The notes under the pieces: model-generated
The model's input: the letters and a program-made list of their open reading frames with translations, nothing else
What the model was told of the DNA's origin: nothing
Database searches by the model: none
Source of the DNA: Cordilura impudica
Lineage: Eukaryota > Arthropoda > Insecta > Diptera > Scathophagidae
Reading direction: 5' to 3'
Assembly (NCBI GenBank): GCA_963682025.1
Contig: OY821522.1
Coordinates: forward strand, 31,359,158 to 31,423,157
DNA length: 64,000 nucleotides
Made by a program: the position numbers and the translations under genes
Shown here: positions 9,670-23,025 of the stretch, piece after piece
How the letters are laid out: every line of letters begins with the position of its first letter
Numbering within the stretch: position 1 is the first letter of the stretch

Positions 9670-12600
9670 GAAAGATTAAAAATTAAAAATTCAAAATTAA
9701 AAATTAAAAATTAAAAATTAAAAATTAAAAATTAAAAATTAAAAATTAAAAATTAAAAATTAAAAATTAAAAATTAAAAATTAAAAATTAAAAACTAAAA
9801 ATTAAAAATTAAAAATTAAAAATTAAAAATTAAAAATTAAAAATTAAAAATTAAAAATTAAAAATTAAAAATTAAAAATTAAAAATTAAAAATTAAAACT
9901 TAAAAATTAAAAATTAAAAATTAAAAATTAAAAATTAAAAATTAAAAATTAAAAATTAAAAATTAAAAATTAAAAATTAAAAATTAAAAATTAAAAATTA
10001 AAAATTAAAAATTAAAAATTAAAAATTAAAAATTAAAAATTAAAAATTAAAAATTAAAAATTACAAATTAAAAATTAAAAATTAAAAATTAAAAATTAAA
10101 AATTAAAAATTAAAAATTAAAAATTAAAAATTAAAAATTAAAAATTAAAAATTAAAAATTAAAAATTAAAAATTAAAAATTAAAAATTAAAAATTAAAAA
10201 TTAAAAATTAAAAATTAAAAATTAAAAATAAAACCTTAAAAATTAAAAATTAAAAATTAAAAATTAAAAATTAAAAATTAAAAATTAAAAATTAAAAATT
10301 AAAAATTAAAAATTAAAAATTAAAAATTAAAAATTAAAAATTAAAAATTAAAAATTAAAAATTAAAAATTAAAAATTAAAAATTAAAAATTAAAAATTAA
10401 AAATTAAAAGTTAAAAATTAAAAATTAAAAATTAAAAATTAAAAATTAAAAATTAAAAATTAAAAATTAAAAATTAAAAATTAAAAATTAAAAATTAAAA
10501 ATTAAAAATTAAAAATTAAAAATTAAAAATTAAAAATTAAAAATTAAAAATTAAAAATTAAAAATTAAAAATTAAAAATTAAAAATTAAAAATTAAAAAT
10601 TAAAAATTAAAAATTAAAAATTAAAAATTAAAAATTAAAAATTAAAAATTCAAAATAAAAAATAATAAATTAAAAATAAAAAATTAAAAATTAAAAATTT
10701 AAAATTAAAAATTAAAAATTAAAAATTAAAAATTAAAAATCAAAAATTAAAAATAAAAAATTAAAAATCAAAAATCAAAAATTAAAAGTTAAAAATTAAA
10801 AATTATAAATTAGAAATTAAAAATTAATAATTAAATATTAAAAGTTAAAAATTAAAATTAATAATTAAAAATTAAAAATTAAAAATTAAAAATAAAAATT
10901 AATAATTAAAAATTAAAAATTAAAAATTAAAAATAAAAAATTAAAAATTAAAACTTAAAAATTAAAATTTAAAAAATTAAAAAATAAAAATTAAAAATTA
11001 AAAATTAAAAATTAAAAATTGAAAATTAAAAATTAAAAATTAAAAATTAAAAATTAAAAATTAAAAATTAAAAATTAAAAATTAAAAACTAAAAATTAAA
11101 AATTAAAAATTAAAAATTAAAAATTAAAAATTAAAAATTAAAAATTAAAAATTAAAAATTTTAAAATTAAAAATTAAAAATTAAAAATTAAAAATTAAAA
11201 ATTAAAAATTAAAAATTAAAAATTAAAAATTAAAAATTAAAAATTAAAAATTAAAAATTAAAAATTAAAAATTAAAAATTAAAAATCAAAAATCAAGACT
11301 CAAGAATTAAAAATTAAAAATAAAAAATTAAAAATTAAAAATTGAAATTTCAAATTTAAAAATTAAAAATTAATAATTAAAAATTAAAAATTAAAAATTA
11401 AAAATTAAAAATTAAAAATTAAAAATTAAAAATTAAAAGTTAAAAATTAAAAATTTAAAATTAAAAATTAAAAATTAAAAATTAAAAATTAAAAATTAAA
11501 AATTAAAAATTAAAAATTAAAAATTAAAAATTAAAAATTAAAAATTAAAAATTAAAAATTAAAAATTAAAAATTAAAAATTAAAAATTAAAAATTAAAAA
11601 TTAAAAATTAAAATTAAAAATTAAAAATTAAAAATTAAAAATTAAAAATTAAAAATTAAAAAATAAAAATTAAAAATTAAAAATTATAATTTAAAAATTA
11701 ATAATTAAAAATTAAAAACTAAAAATTAAAAGTAGAAAATTAAAAATTAAAAATTAAAAATTAAAAATTAAAAATTAAAAATTAAAAATTAAAAATTAAA
11801 AACTAAAAATTAAAATTTAAAAATTAAAAATTAAAAATTATAAATTAAAAATTAAAAATTAAAAATTAAAAATTAAAAATTAAAAATTTAAAATTTAAAA
11901 TTAAAAATTAAAAATTAAAAATTAAAAATTAAAAACTAAAAATTAAGAATACAGTGCAGTTATGAATTTTTGAAATATATGCTTTCTTCTTCTCTACCAC
12001 GCACCATTTAAATTAAAAATTAAAAATTAAAAATTAAAAATTAAAAATTAAAAATTAAAGATTAAAAATTAAAAATTAAAAATTAACAATTAAAAATTAA
12101 AAATTAAAAATTAAAAATTAAAAATTAAAAAATAAAAATTAAAAATTAAAAATTAAAAATTAAAAATTAAAAATTCAAAATTCAAAATTAAAAATTAATA
12201 ATAAAAAATTGAAAATTAAAAATGAAAAATTAAAAATTAAAAATTAAAATTAAAAATTAAAAATTAAAAATTAAAAATTAAAAATTAAAAATTAATAATT
12301 AAAAATTAAAAATTAAAAATTAAAAATTAAAAATTAAAAATTAAAAATTAAAAATTAATAATTAAAAATTAAAAATTACAATTAAAATTAAAAATTAAAA
12401 ATTAAAGATTAAAATTAAAAATTAAAATTAAAAATTAAATATTAAAAATTAAAAATTTAAAAATAAAAATTAAAAATTAAAAATTAAAAATTAAAAATTA
12501 AAAATTAAAAATTAAAAATTAAAAATTAAAAATTAAAAATTAAAAATTAAAAATTAAAAATTAAAAATTAAAAATTAAAAATTAAAAATTAAAAATTAAA

Positions 12601-15600
12601 AATTAAAAATTAAAAATTAAAAATTAAAAATTAAAAATTAAAAATTAAAATTAAAAATTAAAAATTAAAAATTAAAAATTAAAAATTAACAATTAAAAAT
12701 TAAAAATTAAAAATTAAAAATTAAAAATTAAAAATTAAAAATTTAAAATTAAAAATTAAAAATTAAAAATTAAAAATTAAAAATTAAAAATTAAAAATTA
12801 AAAATTAAAAATTAAAAATTAAAAATTAAAAATTAAAAATTAAAAATTAAAAATTAAAAATTAAAAATTAAAAATTAAAAATTAAAAATTAAAAATTAAA
12901 AATTAAAAATTAAAAATTAAAAATTAAAAATTAAAAATTAAAAATTAAAAATTAAAAATTAAAAATTAAAAATTAAAAATTAAAAATTAAAAATTAAAAA
13001 TTAAAAATTAAAAATTAAAAATTAAAAATTAAAAATTAAAAATTAAAAATTAAAAATTAAAAATTAAAAATTAAAAATTAAAAATTAAAAATTAAAAATT
13101 AAAAATTAAAAATTAAAAATTAAAAATTAAAAATAAAAACTTAAAAATTAAAAATTAAAAATTAAAAATTAAAAATTAAAAATTAAAAATTAAAAATTAA
13201 AAATTAAAAATTAAAAATTAAAAATTAAAAATTAAAAATTAAAAATTAAAAATTAAAAATTAAAAATTAAAAATTAAAAATTAAAAATTAAAAATTAAAA
13301 ATTAAAAATTAAAAATTAAAAATTAAAAATTAAAAATTAAAATTAATATTTAAAAATTAAAAATTAAAAATTAAAAATTAAAAATTAAAAATTAAAAATT
13401 AAAAATTAAAAATTAAAAATTAAAAATTAAAAATTAAAAATTAAAAATTAAAAATTAAAAATTAAAAATTAAAAATTAAAAATTAAAAGTTAAAAATTAA
13501 AAATTAAAAATTAAAAATTAAAAATTAAAAATTAAAAATTAAAAATTAAAAATTAAAAATTAAAAATTAAAAATTAAAAATTAAAAATTAAAAATTAAAA
13601 ATTAAAAATTAAAAATTAAAAATTTAAAATTAAAGATTTAAAATTAAAAATTAAAAATTAAAAATTAAAAATTAAAAATTAAAAATTAAAAATTAAAAAT
13701 CAAAAATTAAAAATAAAAAATTAAAAATTAAAAATCAAAAATCAAAAATTAAAAGTTAAAAATTAAAAATTATAAATTAGAAATTAAAAATTAATAATTA
13801 AATATTAAAAGTTAAAAATTAAAATTAATAATTAAAAATTAAAAATTAAAAATTAAAAATTAAAAATTAAAAATTAAAAATTAAAAATTAAAAATTAAAA
13901 ATTAAAAATTAAAAATTAAAAATTAAAAATTAAAAATAAAAATTAATAATTAAAAATTAAAAATTAAAAATTAAAAATAAAAAATTAAAAATTAAAACTT
14001 AAAAATTAAAATTTAAAAAATTAAAAATTAAAAATTAAAAACTAAAAATTAAAAATTGAAAATTGAAAATTAAAAATTAAAAATTAAAAATTAAAAATTA
14101 AAAATTATAAATTAATAATTAAAAATTAAAAATTAAAAATTAAAAATTAAAAATTAAAAATTAAAATTAAAAATTAAAAATTAAAAATTAAAAATTAAAA
14201 ATTAAAAATTAAAAATTAAAAATTAAAAATTAAAAATTAAAAATTAAAATTAAAAATTAAAAATTAAAAATTAAAAATTAAAAATTAAAAATTAAAAAAT
14301 TAAAAATTAAAAATTAAAAATTAAAAATTCAAAATTAAAAATTAAAAATTAAAAATTAAAAATCAAAAATCAAGACTCAAGAATTAAAAATTAAAAATAA
14401 AAAATTAAAAATTAAAAATTGAAATTTCAAATTTAAAAATTAAAAATTAATAATTTAAAATTAAAAATTAAAAATTAAAAATTAAAAGTTAAAAATTTAA
14501 AATTAAAAATTAAAAATTAAAAATTAAAAATTAAAAATTAAAAATTAATAATTAAAAATTAAAAATTAAAAATTAAAAATTTAAAATTAAAAATTAAAAA
14601 TAAAAAATAAAAATTAAAAATTAAAAATTAAAAATTAAAAATTAAAAATTAAAAATTAAAAATTAAAAATTTAAAATTAAAAATTAAAAATTAAAAATTA
14701 AAAATTAAAAATTAAAAATTAAAAATTAAAAATTAAAAATTAAAAATTAAAAATTAAAAATTAAAAATTAAAAATTAAAAATTAAAAATTAAAAATTAAA
14801 AATTAAAAATTAAAAATTAAAAATTAAAAATTAAAAATTAAAAATTAAAAATTAAAAATTAAAAATTAAAAATTAAAAATTAAAAATTAAAAATTAAAAA
14901 ATAAAAATTAAAAATTAAAAATTATAATTTAAAAATTAATAATTAAAAATTAAAAACTAAAAATTAAAAGTAGAAAATTAAAAATTAAAAAATTAAAAAC
15001 TAAAAATTAAAATTTAAAAATTAAAAATTAAAAATTAAAAATTATAAATTAAAAATTAAAAATTAAAAATTAAAAATTAAAAATTAAAAATTAAAAATTA
15101 AAAATTAAAAATTAAAAATTAAAAATTAAAAATTAAAGATTAAAAATTAAAAATTAAAAATTAAAAATTAAAAATTAAAAATTAAAAATTAAAAATTAAA
15201 AATTAAAAATTAAAAATTAAAAATTAAAAATTAAAAATTAAAAAATAAAAATTAAAAATTAAAAATTAAAAATTAAAAATTAAAAAATAAAAATTAAAAA
15301 TTAAAAATTAAAAATTAAAAATTCAAAATTCAAAATTCAAAATTAAAAATTAAAAATTAAAAATTAAAAATTAAAAATTAAAAATTAAAAATTAAAAATT
15401 AAAAATTAAAAATTAAAAATTAAAAATTAAAAATTAAAAATTAAAAATTAAAAATTAAAAATTAAAAATTAAAAATTAAAAATTAAAAATTAAAAATTAA
15501 AAATTAAAAATTAAAAATTAAAAATTAAAAATTAAAAATTAAAAATTAAAAATTAAAAATTAAAAATTAAAAATTAAAAATTAAAAATTAAAAATTAAAA

Positions 15601-18600
15601 ATTAAAATTAAAAATTAAAAATTAAAAATTAAAAATTAAAAATTAAAAATTAAAAATTAAAAATTAAAAATTAAAAATTAAAATTAAAAATTAAAAATTA
15701 AAAATTAAAAATTAAAAATTAAAAATTAAAAATTAAAAATTAAAAATTAAAAATTAAAAATTAAAAATTAAAAATTAAAAATTAAAAATTAAAAATTAAA
15801 AATTAAACATTAAAAATTAGAAATTATAAATTAAAATTTAAAAATTAAAATTAAAATTAAAAATTAAAAATAAAAAACTAAAAACAAAAAATTAAAAATT
15901 AAAAATTAAAAATTAAAAATTAAAATTAAAAATTAAAAGTTTAAATTTAAAAATTAAAAATTTAAAATTAAGTATAAAAAATTAAAAATTAAAATTAAAA
16001 AATCAAGAATTAAAAATTAAAAATTAAAAATTAAAAATCAAAAATTAAAAATTAAAAATTAAAAATTAAAAATTAAAAATTATTAAAAATTAAAAATTAA
16101 AAATTAAAAATTAAAAATTAAAAATTAAAAATTAAAAATTAAAAATTAAAAATTAAAAATTAAAAATTAAAAATTAAAAATTAAAAATTAAAAATTAAAA
16201 ATTAAAAATTAAAAATTAAAAATTAAAATAAATTAATGATTAAAAATTAAAAATTAAAAATTAAAAATTAAAAATTAAAATCAAAAATCAATAATTTAAA
16301 ATTAAAAAGTAAAAATTAAAAATTAAAAACTAAAAATTAAACATTAAAAATTAAAAATTAAAAATTAAAAATTAAAAATTAAAAATTAAAAATTAAAAAT
16401 TAAAAATAAAATTAAAAATTAAAAATTAAAAATTAAAAATTAAAAATAATTAAAAATTAAAAATTAAAAATTAAAAATTAAAAATTAAAAATTAAAAATT
16501 AAAAATTAAAAATTAAAAATTAAAAATTAAAAATTAAAAATTAAAAATTAAAAATTAAAATTAAAATATAAATTAAAATTAAAAATTAAAAATTAAAAAA
16601 GAAATTTTAAAAATTAAAAATTAAATATTAAAAATTAAAAAACAAAAATTAAAAATTAAAAATTAAAAATTAAAAATTAAAAATTTAAATCAAAAAGTTC
16701 AAAATTCAAAATTAAAAATTAAGAATTAAAGGTTAAAAGTTAAAAATTAAAAATTAAAAATTAAAAATTAAAAATTAAAAATTAAAAATTAAAAATTAAA
16801 AATTAAAAATTAAAAATTAAAAATTAAAAATTAAAAATTAAAAATTAAAAATTAAAAATTAAAAATTAAAAATTAAAAATTAAAAATTAAAAATTAAAAA
16901 TTAAAAATTAAAAATTAAAAATTAAAAATTAAAAATTAAAAATTAAAAATTAAAAATTAAAAATTAAAAATTAAAAATTAAAAATGAAAACTGAAAAATT
17001 AAAAATTAAAAATTAAAAATTAAAAATCAAAAATCAAAAATTAAAAATTAAAAATTAAAAATTAAAAATTAAAAATTCACAATTCAAGATTAAAAATTAA
17101 AAATTAAAAATTAAAAATTAAAAATTAAAAGTTAAAAATTAAAAATAAAAAATTAAAAATTAAAAATTAAAAATTAAAAATTAAAAATTAAAGATTAAAA
17201 ATTAAAAAATAAAAATTAAAAATTAAAAATTAAAAATTCAAAATTCAAAATTCAAAATTAAAAATTAAAAATTAAAAATTAAAAATTAAAAATTAAAAAT
17301 TAAAAATTAAAAATTAAAAATTAAAAATTAAAAATTAAAAATTAAAAATTAAAAATTAAAAATTAAAAATTAAAAATTAAAAATTAAAAATTAAAAATTA
17401 AAAATTTAAAATTAAATATTAAAAATTAAAAATTAAAAATTAAAAATTAAAAATTAAAAATTAAAAATTAAAAATTAAAAATTAAAAATTAAAAATTAAA
17501 AATTAAAAATTAAAAATTAAAAATTAAAAATTAAAAATTAAAAATTAAAAATTAAAAATTAAAAATTAAAAATTAAAAATTAAAAAATAAAAATTAAAAA
17601 TTAAAAATTAAAAATTAAAAATTAAAAAATAAAAATTAAAAATTAAAAATTAAAAATTAAAAATTAAAAATTCAAAATTCAAAATTCAAAATTAAAAATT
17701 AAAAATTAAAAAATAAAAAATTAAAAATTAAAAATTAAAAATTAAAAATTAAAAATTAAAAATTAAAAATTAAAAATTAAAAATTAAAAATTAAAAATTA
17801 AAAATTAAAACTTAAAAATTAAAAATTAAAAATTAAAAATTAAAAATTAAAAATTAAAAATTAAAAATTAAAAATTAAAAATTAAAAATTAAAAATTAAA
17901 AATTAAAAATTAAAAATTAAAAATTAAAAATTAAAAATTAAAAATTAAAAATTAAAAATTAAAAATTAAAAATTAAAAATTAAAAATTAAAAATTAAAAA
18001 TTAAAAATTAAAAATTAAAAATTAAAAATTAAAAATTAAAAATTAAAAATTAAAGATTAAAAATTAAAAATTAAAAATTAGAAATTATAAATTAAAATTT
18101 AAAAATTAAAATTAAAATTAAAATTAAAAATTAAAAATAAAAAACTAAAAACAAAAAATTAAAAATTAAAAATTAAAAATTAAAAATTAAAATTAAAAAT
18201 TAAAAGTTTAAATTTAAAAATTAAAAATTTAAAATTAAGTATAAAAAATTAAAAATTAAAATTAAAAAATCAAGAATTAAAAATTAAAAATTAAAAATTA
18301 AAAATTAAAAAATCAAAAATTAAAAATTAAAAATTAAAAATTAAAAATTAAAAATTAAAAATTAAAAATTAAAAATTAAAAATTTAAAATTGAAAATTAA
18401 AAATTAAAAATTAAAAATTAAAAATTAAAAATTAAAAATTAAAAATTAAAAATTAAAAATTAAAAATTAAAAATTAAAAATTAAAAATTAAAAATTAAAA
18501 ATTAAAAATTAAAAATTAAAAATTAAAAATTAAAATCAAAAATCAATAATTTAAAATTAAAAAGTAAAAATTAAAAATTAAAAACTAAAAATAAAACATT

Positions 18601-19988
18601 AAAAATTAAAAATTAAAAATTAAAAATTAAAAATTAAAAATTAAAAATTAAAAATTAAAAATTAAAAATTAAAAATTAAAAATTAAAAATTAAAAATTAA
18701 AAATTAAAAATTAAAAATTAAAAATTAAAAATTAAAAATTAAAAATTAAAAATTAAAAATTTAAAATTAAAAATTAAAATTAAAAATTAAAAATTAAAAA
18801 AAAAGAAATTTTAAAAATTAAAAATTAAATATTAAAAATTAAAAACAAAAATTAAAAATTAAAAATAAAAATTAAAAATTAAAAATTAAAAATTAAAAAT
18901 TAAAAATTAAAAATTAAAAATTAAAAATTAAAAATTAAAAATTAAAAATTAAAAATTAAAAATTAAAAATTAAAAATTAAAAATTAAAAATTAAAAATTA
19001 AAAATTAAAAATTAAAAATTAAAAATTTAAAATTAAAAATTAAAAATTTAAATCAAACCGTTTCAAAATTCAAAATTAAAAATTAAGAATTAAAAGTTAA
19101 AAGTTAAAAATTAAAAATTAAAAATTAAAAATTAAAAATTAAAAATTAAAAATTAAAAATTAAAAATTAAAAATTAAAAATTAAAAATTAAAAATTAAAA
19201 ATTAAAAATTAAAAATTAAAAATTAAAAATTAAAAATTAAAAATTAAAAATTAAAAATTAAAAATTTAAAATTAAGTATAAAAAATTAAAATCAAAAATC
19301 AATAATTTAAAATTAAAAAGTAAAAATTAAAAATTAAAAACTAAAAATTAAACATTAAAAATTAAAAATTAAAAATTAAAAATTAAAAATTAAAAATTAA
19401 AATTAAAAATTAAAAGTTTAAATTTAAAAATTAAAAATTTAAAATTAAGTATAAAAAATTAAAAATTAAAATTAAAAAATCAAGAATTAAAAATTAAAAA
19501 TTAAAAATTAAAAATTAAAAATCAAAATTAAAAATTAAAAATTAAAAATTAAAAATTAAAAATTAAAATTTAAAATTAAAAATTAAAAATTAAAAATTAA
19601 AAATTAAAAATTAAAAATTAAAAATTAAAAATTAAAAATTAAAAATTAAAAATTAAAAATTAAAAATTAAAAATTAAAAATTAAAAATTAAAAATTAAAA
19701 ATTAAAAATTAAAAATTAAAAATTAAAAATTAAAAATTAAAAATTAATGATTAAAAATTAAAAATTAAAAATTAAAAATTAAAATCAAAAATCAATAATT
19801 TAAAATTAAAAAGTAAAAATTAAAAATTAAAAACTAAAAATTAAACATTAAAAATTAAAAATTAAAAATTAAAAATTAAAAATTAAAAATTAAAAATTAA
19901 AAATTAAAAATTAAAAATTAAAAATTAAAAATTAAAAATTAAAAATTAAAAATTAAAAATTAAAAATTAAAAATTAAAAATTAAAAAA
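9670..19988. repeat. Heptamer satellite (AAAAATT)n, about 10.3 kb
   Basis: Almost uninterrupted 7-bp tandem repeat of A and T only, with scattered single-base variants (ATC, AGT, ACT, ATTT, 6-bp and 8-bp units). Variant strings recur in the same order at distance: the 10.2-11.9 kb block reappears at 13.1-15.05 kb, and the 15.8-16.75 kb block reappears at 18.06-19.1 kb and partly at 19.26-19.9 kb. This shows segmental duplication inside the array. All three frames contain TAA, so nothing is coded. The array ends at an assembly gap and may be longer. Confidence 0.97.
11948..12010. other. Short unique island within the satellite
   Basis: About 60 bp of non-repeat sequence (ACAGTGCAGTTATGAA...CTACCACGCACC) interrupts the heptamer array once. 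It matches nothing else I noticed in the window. It could be the residue of an insertion or of the sequence that preceded array growth. Confidence 0.8.
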
Positions 19989-20188
19989 NNNNNNNNNNNN
20001 NNNNNNNNNNNNNNNNNNNNNNNNNNNNNNNNNNNNNNNNNNNNNNNNNNNNNNNNNNNNNNNNNNNNNNNNNNNNNNNNNNNNNNNNNNNNNNNNNNNN
20101 NNNNNNNNNNNNNNNNNNNNNNNNNNNNNNNNNNNNNNNNNNNNNNNNNNNNNNNNNNNNNNNNNNNNNNNNNNNNNNNNNNNNNNNN
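19989..20188. other. Assembly gap (200 N)
   Basis: Exactly 200 N. The satellite ends on the left and unrelated sequence begins on the right, so adjacency of the two sides depends on scaffolding. Confidence 1.
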
Positions 20189-20356
20189 CTGAACTATGCT
20201 CCAGTAAATAGGCTTTTAAGACCTCATTAGTCTAGATGTAAAGAAACAAGACGTATCTGAAAACCATTAAATATACTAAAATAGTACAAAAAATATATTT
20301 ATCTACTTAGGCCTTTAGTTCCTTCTTAAAGTTTTATGCGTTTGGAAACTGCATGT

Positions 20357-21101
20357 TATACCCTATATCACTATGTGGTTTGGGTATAATGACTTTGTGC
20401 TGCTGTTTGTAACTATCCAAAATATTTGACCTAGACCCATCTTTTATTATACCGATCGACTCAGAATCACTTTCTGAGTGAATCACTTTCTGAGTCGATT
20501 TAGCGATGTCCGTCCGTCCGTCCGTCTTGTAATAAAACTGCAGGTCACAAATGTCAACATATTTTGATGAAATTCGGTGTGTAAGCTTCTATGGACCATA
20601 GAATGTTGAAATTGTTGAGAATCGGTTCCTGTTCAGACCTAGTCCACATACAAATGACCCCTATGAAATCGACATAAATTGCCATAAGATCCAAATTATC
20701 ATATAGATCTCAGTCAAATTGGGTTTGTATATGTTTATTACATCCATTAATCAGTAGTCCAAAAATAATCCCTATGGGACAATTCTTAATCATAGGCCCC
20801 ATATAGAGCCGATTCCCGATCTTTACGGAGATCTATCAAAAACAAAAAATATTGCACAGATTTTTCTCAAATTTGGTTTGTATATATTTTTTGAAAATAT
20901 AAGTGACTTTACCAAATATGGTCAGGATCGGTCCATTTTTCGACCTATTCCTCTTATAATTATAGCATCCGATATGAACTTTTTCATACCTGCAGCCAAA
21001 AAATTAATAAAAATGGCACTCAAATTTGGTTTATGCTTATTTTCTATATCCAAATAGTTTTACCTAAGAGATAGGGTCTCTAAACACGTGGTATAGGGTA
21101 T
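20357..21101 (+). mobile_element. Interspersed repeat copy A (mini-me/GTCY type, inverted ends)
   Basis: It begins TATACCCTATATCAC and ends GTGGTATAGGGTAT, an inverted terminal pair. Inside are a hairpin CGACTCAGAA...TTCTGAGTCG with a 16-bp internal duplication (20457-20500), a (GTCC)n tract at 20508-20527, and about 550 bp of non-coding sequence that recurs in copy B. Hairpin plus GTCY microsatellite fits the mini-me class of dipteran repeats as I remember it. No coding capacity. Confidence 0.65.
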
Positions 21102-21741
21102 CGTATGGTCGGTCTAAACCGACTATAATTTTCTTATTTATGTAAAAAAAATTTTTTTTATCTATATTTTAATTTTAATATTTTTTGTTTTATGGTTTAA
21201 TTTTGTTGTTGAAATTGATTTGAATTAAAATTCTTTTAATTAAATATTTTATTTTTAATTTAAAAAAATTAAATGTGATATGACTAAAACATTAATATTT
21301 TTGTTTAAATGGTTTTTTCTAATTTTTATTAACAAAACAGAGCTCTTAAATTCCTTCTTATCTTTAATCCATAAATGTCTCTTTCAGTTTCTTATAGACA
21401 AATTGAAGAACTGCGAAATGGTTCTACAGTGTACATATTCTCATTCTCATACAGATCTCTAGTAATATAATCTGATTGATTTTTGTGATTAATAATAAAA
21501 TTGTGTAGTATGGTACAAATTTAGTCTTTATGGCGTTCACACAGAAATGTTTAGCCAAGTATTTAGTGTTTATGCGATATTGAGATATTTACCCTTACAT
21601 TTTTTCGATTGGCTAAACACCTCAATTGACAACTTCAAATCTTAAACATTAAAAAAAAACGAAAAATGACGGAGTGGTATTTAATTTTGCGCATGTTCAG
21701 TGCAATATTTCTCATTTTTGCGAAGTTGGCATCATTGTTTT
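21102..21741. other. AT-rich spacer between repeat copies
   Basis: The first about 35 bp (TCGTATGGTCGGTCTAAACCGACT...) also follows copy B in diverged form and may belong to the repeat. The rest is AT-rich with no frame or motif I recognise. Confidence 0.5.
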
Positions 21742-22305
21742 TATACCCTATACCACTACGTGCTCAGGGTGGTCAAACTACAGGTCGCAAAAGTGAACGT
21801 ATTTTGATGAAAATCGGAATAAAAGCTTCTATTAGCCATACCAGATAGAGTCCAATACAGATGACTCCTATGAAATCGACTTAAATTGCCATATAATCCA
21901 AATTATCATATAGATCTCGGTTAAATTGGGTTTGTGTGTGTTTATTACATCCAATAATCAGTAGTCCAAAAATAAACCATATAGGACAATTCTTAGTCAT
22001 GGACCCCATATAGAGCTGATTCCCGATCTTCACTTAAATCTGTCAAAAAACAAAAATATTGCGCAGATGTTTCTCAAATTTGGTTTGTATATGTTTTTGC
22101 AAAAAATAAGTGGCCTTACCAAATATGGTCAGGATCGGTTCGTTTTTCGACCTAGTACCCACATAAATATAGCGATATGAACTTCTTCATATTCAAAGGA
22201 AAAAAAAATAATAACAATGCCACTCAAATTTAATTTATACTTATTTTCTATATCCAATGAGTTGGACCTAATAGATAGGGTCTCTAAACGCATGGTATAG
22301 GGTAT
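21742..22305 (+). mobile_element. Interspersed repeat copy B
   Basis: It starts TATACCCTATACCACTACGTG and ends CATGGTATAGGGTAT, the same inverted ends as copy A. The body aligns along its length with copy A (shared ATCATATAGATCTC, CCCATATAGAGC, ACCAAATATGGTCAGGATCGG), but the hairpin and GTCC tract are missing. The internal deletion suggests independent decay after spread of one family. Confidence 0.65.
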
Positions 22306-23020
22306 CGTATAGTCTAGGGTCTAGAGCGATTATAATTTTTTTACCTGTTTGACATTACTATTGAAGCGCCATTACTATAAAAAACAAGTAAGTGTGTACA
22401 ATTCGCCTGTGCCGAATCTTTGATACCCTCCACCTCGGTTTGAGTATTGATAATATATGTAAATGTAAACATATGAAAAAGTAAACAATTTGTTAAACTT
22501 AACACCAAATTATTTCAGCAAATTCTTTGGGTTGAACCGCTTAACAGATGGTTTTTGTTTATTTCAAGATTTGGTCTATAAAGCTCTCTCACATTAGTAA
22601 TTCGCGCTCCAATTAGGAAAGATCGTTTTCGTCTTTTGTATTATTTCTGACAAAAGAGAACACGTTTCGGTTTAAATATACCTATATGCATGCGTTTCCA
22701 GTTATCTGACATAACCTCTCGTTTAATTTAGTTTAAATTTTTGCAAATTAAATTGCGCGCCCTAACCTCCATTGCGAAGGTAATGGTAGTGTGGGGTGGC
22801 TATACGCATTAAGTCGTGAATTGGAGATGGCTGTATAGTTTGTTTTAACTGGCCAAATAATTCTTCATTGCGGCCGTATAGGTCGGATGAAGTAACGAAA
22901 TAATAACAAAGTAAAAGCTCTCTCAATTTTTTTGTTAAAATATTGCCATATTTGGACAACATAGAGAATAAAATTTGTTTTACATATTAAAAGAAAGTTT
23001 GCACTATTAGATTTTGTGAT
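22306..23020. other. Non-coding spacer with a repeat fragment
   Basis: At 22385-22437 lies a short piece (AAGTAAGTGTGTACAATTCG...TGATACCCTCCACC) resembling the terminus of a widespread fly repeat. The remainder is AT-rich. A 66-codon minus-strand frame at 22762-22962 has no recognisable motif and I do not call it a gene. Confidence 0.5.
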
Positions 23021-23025
23021 AACAC

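Noticed and set aside
9670..19988. Telomeric repeat or CRISPR-like array
   Set aside because: The unit is an A/T heptamer unlike TTAGG, and units have no spacers. It is a satellite.
22762..22962. Possible small minus-strand gene
   Set aside because: 66 codons, no recognisable motif, no promoter or neighbour support.
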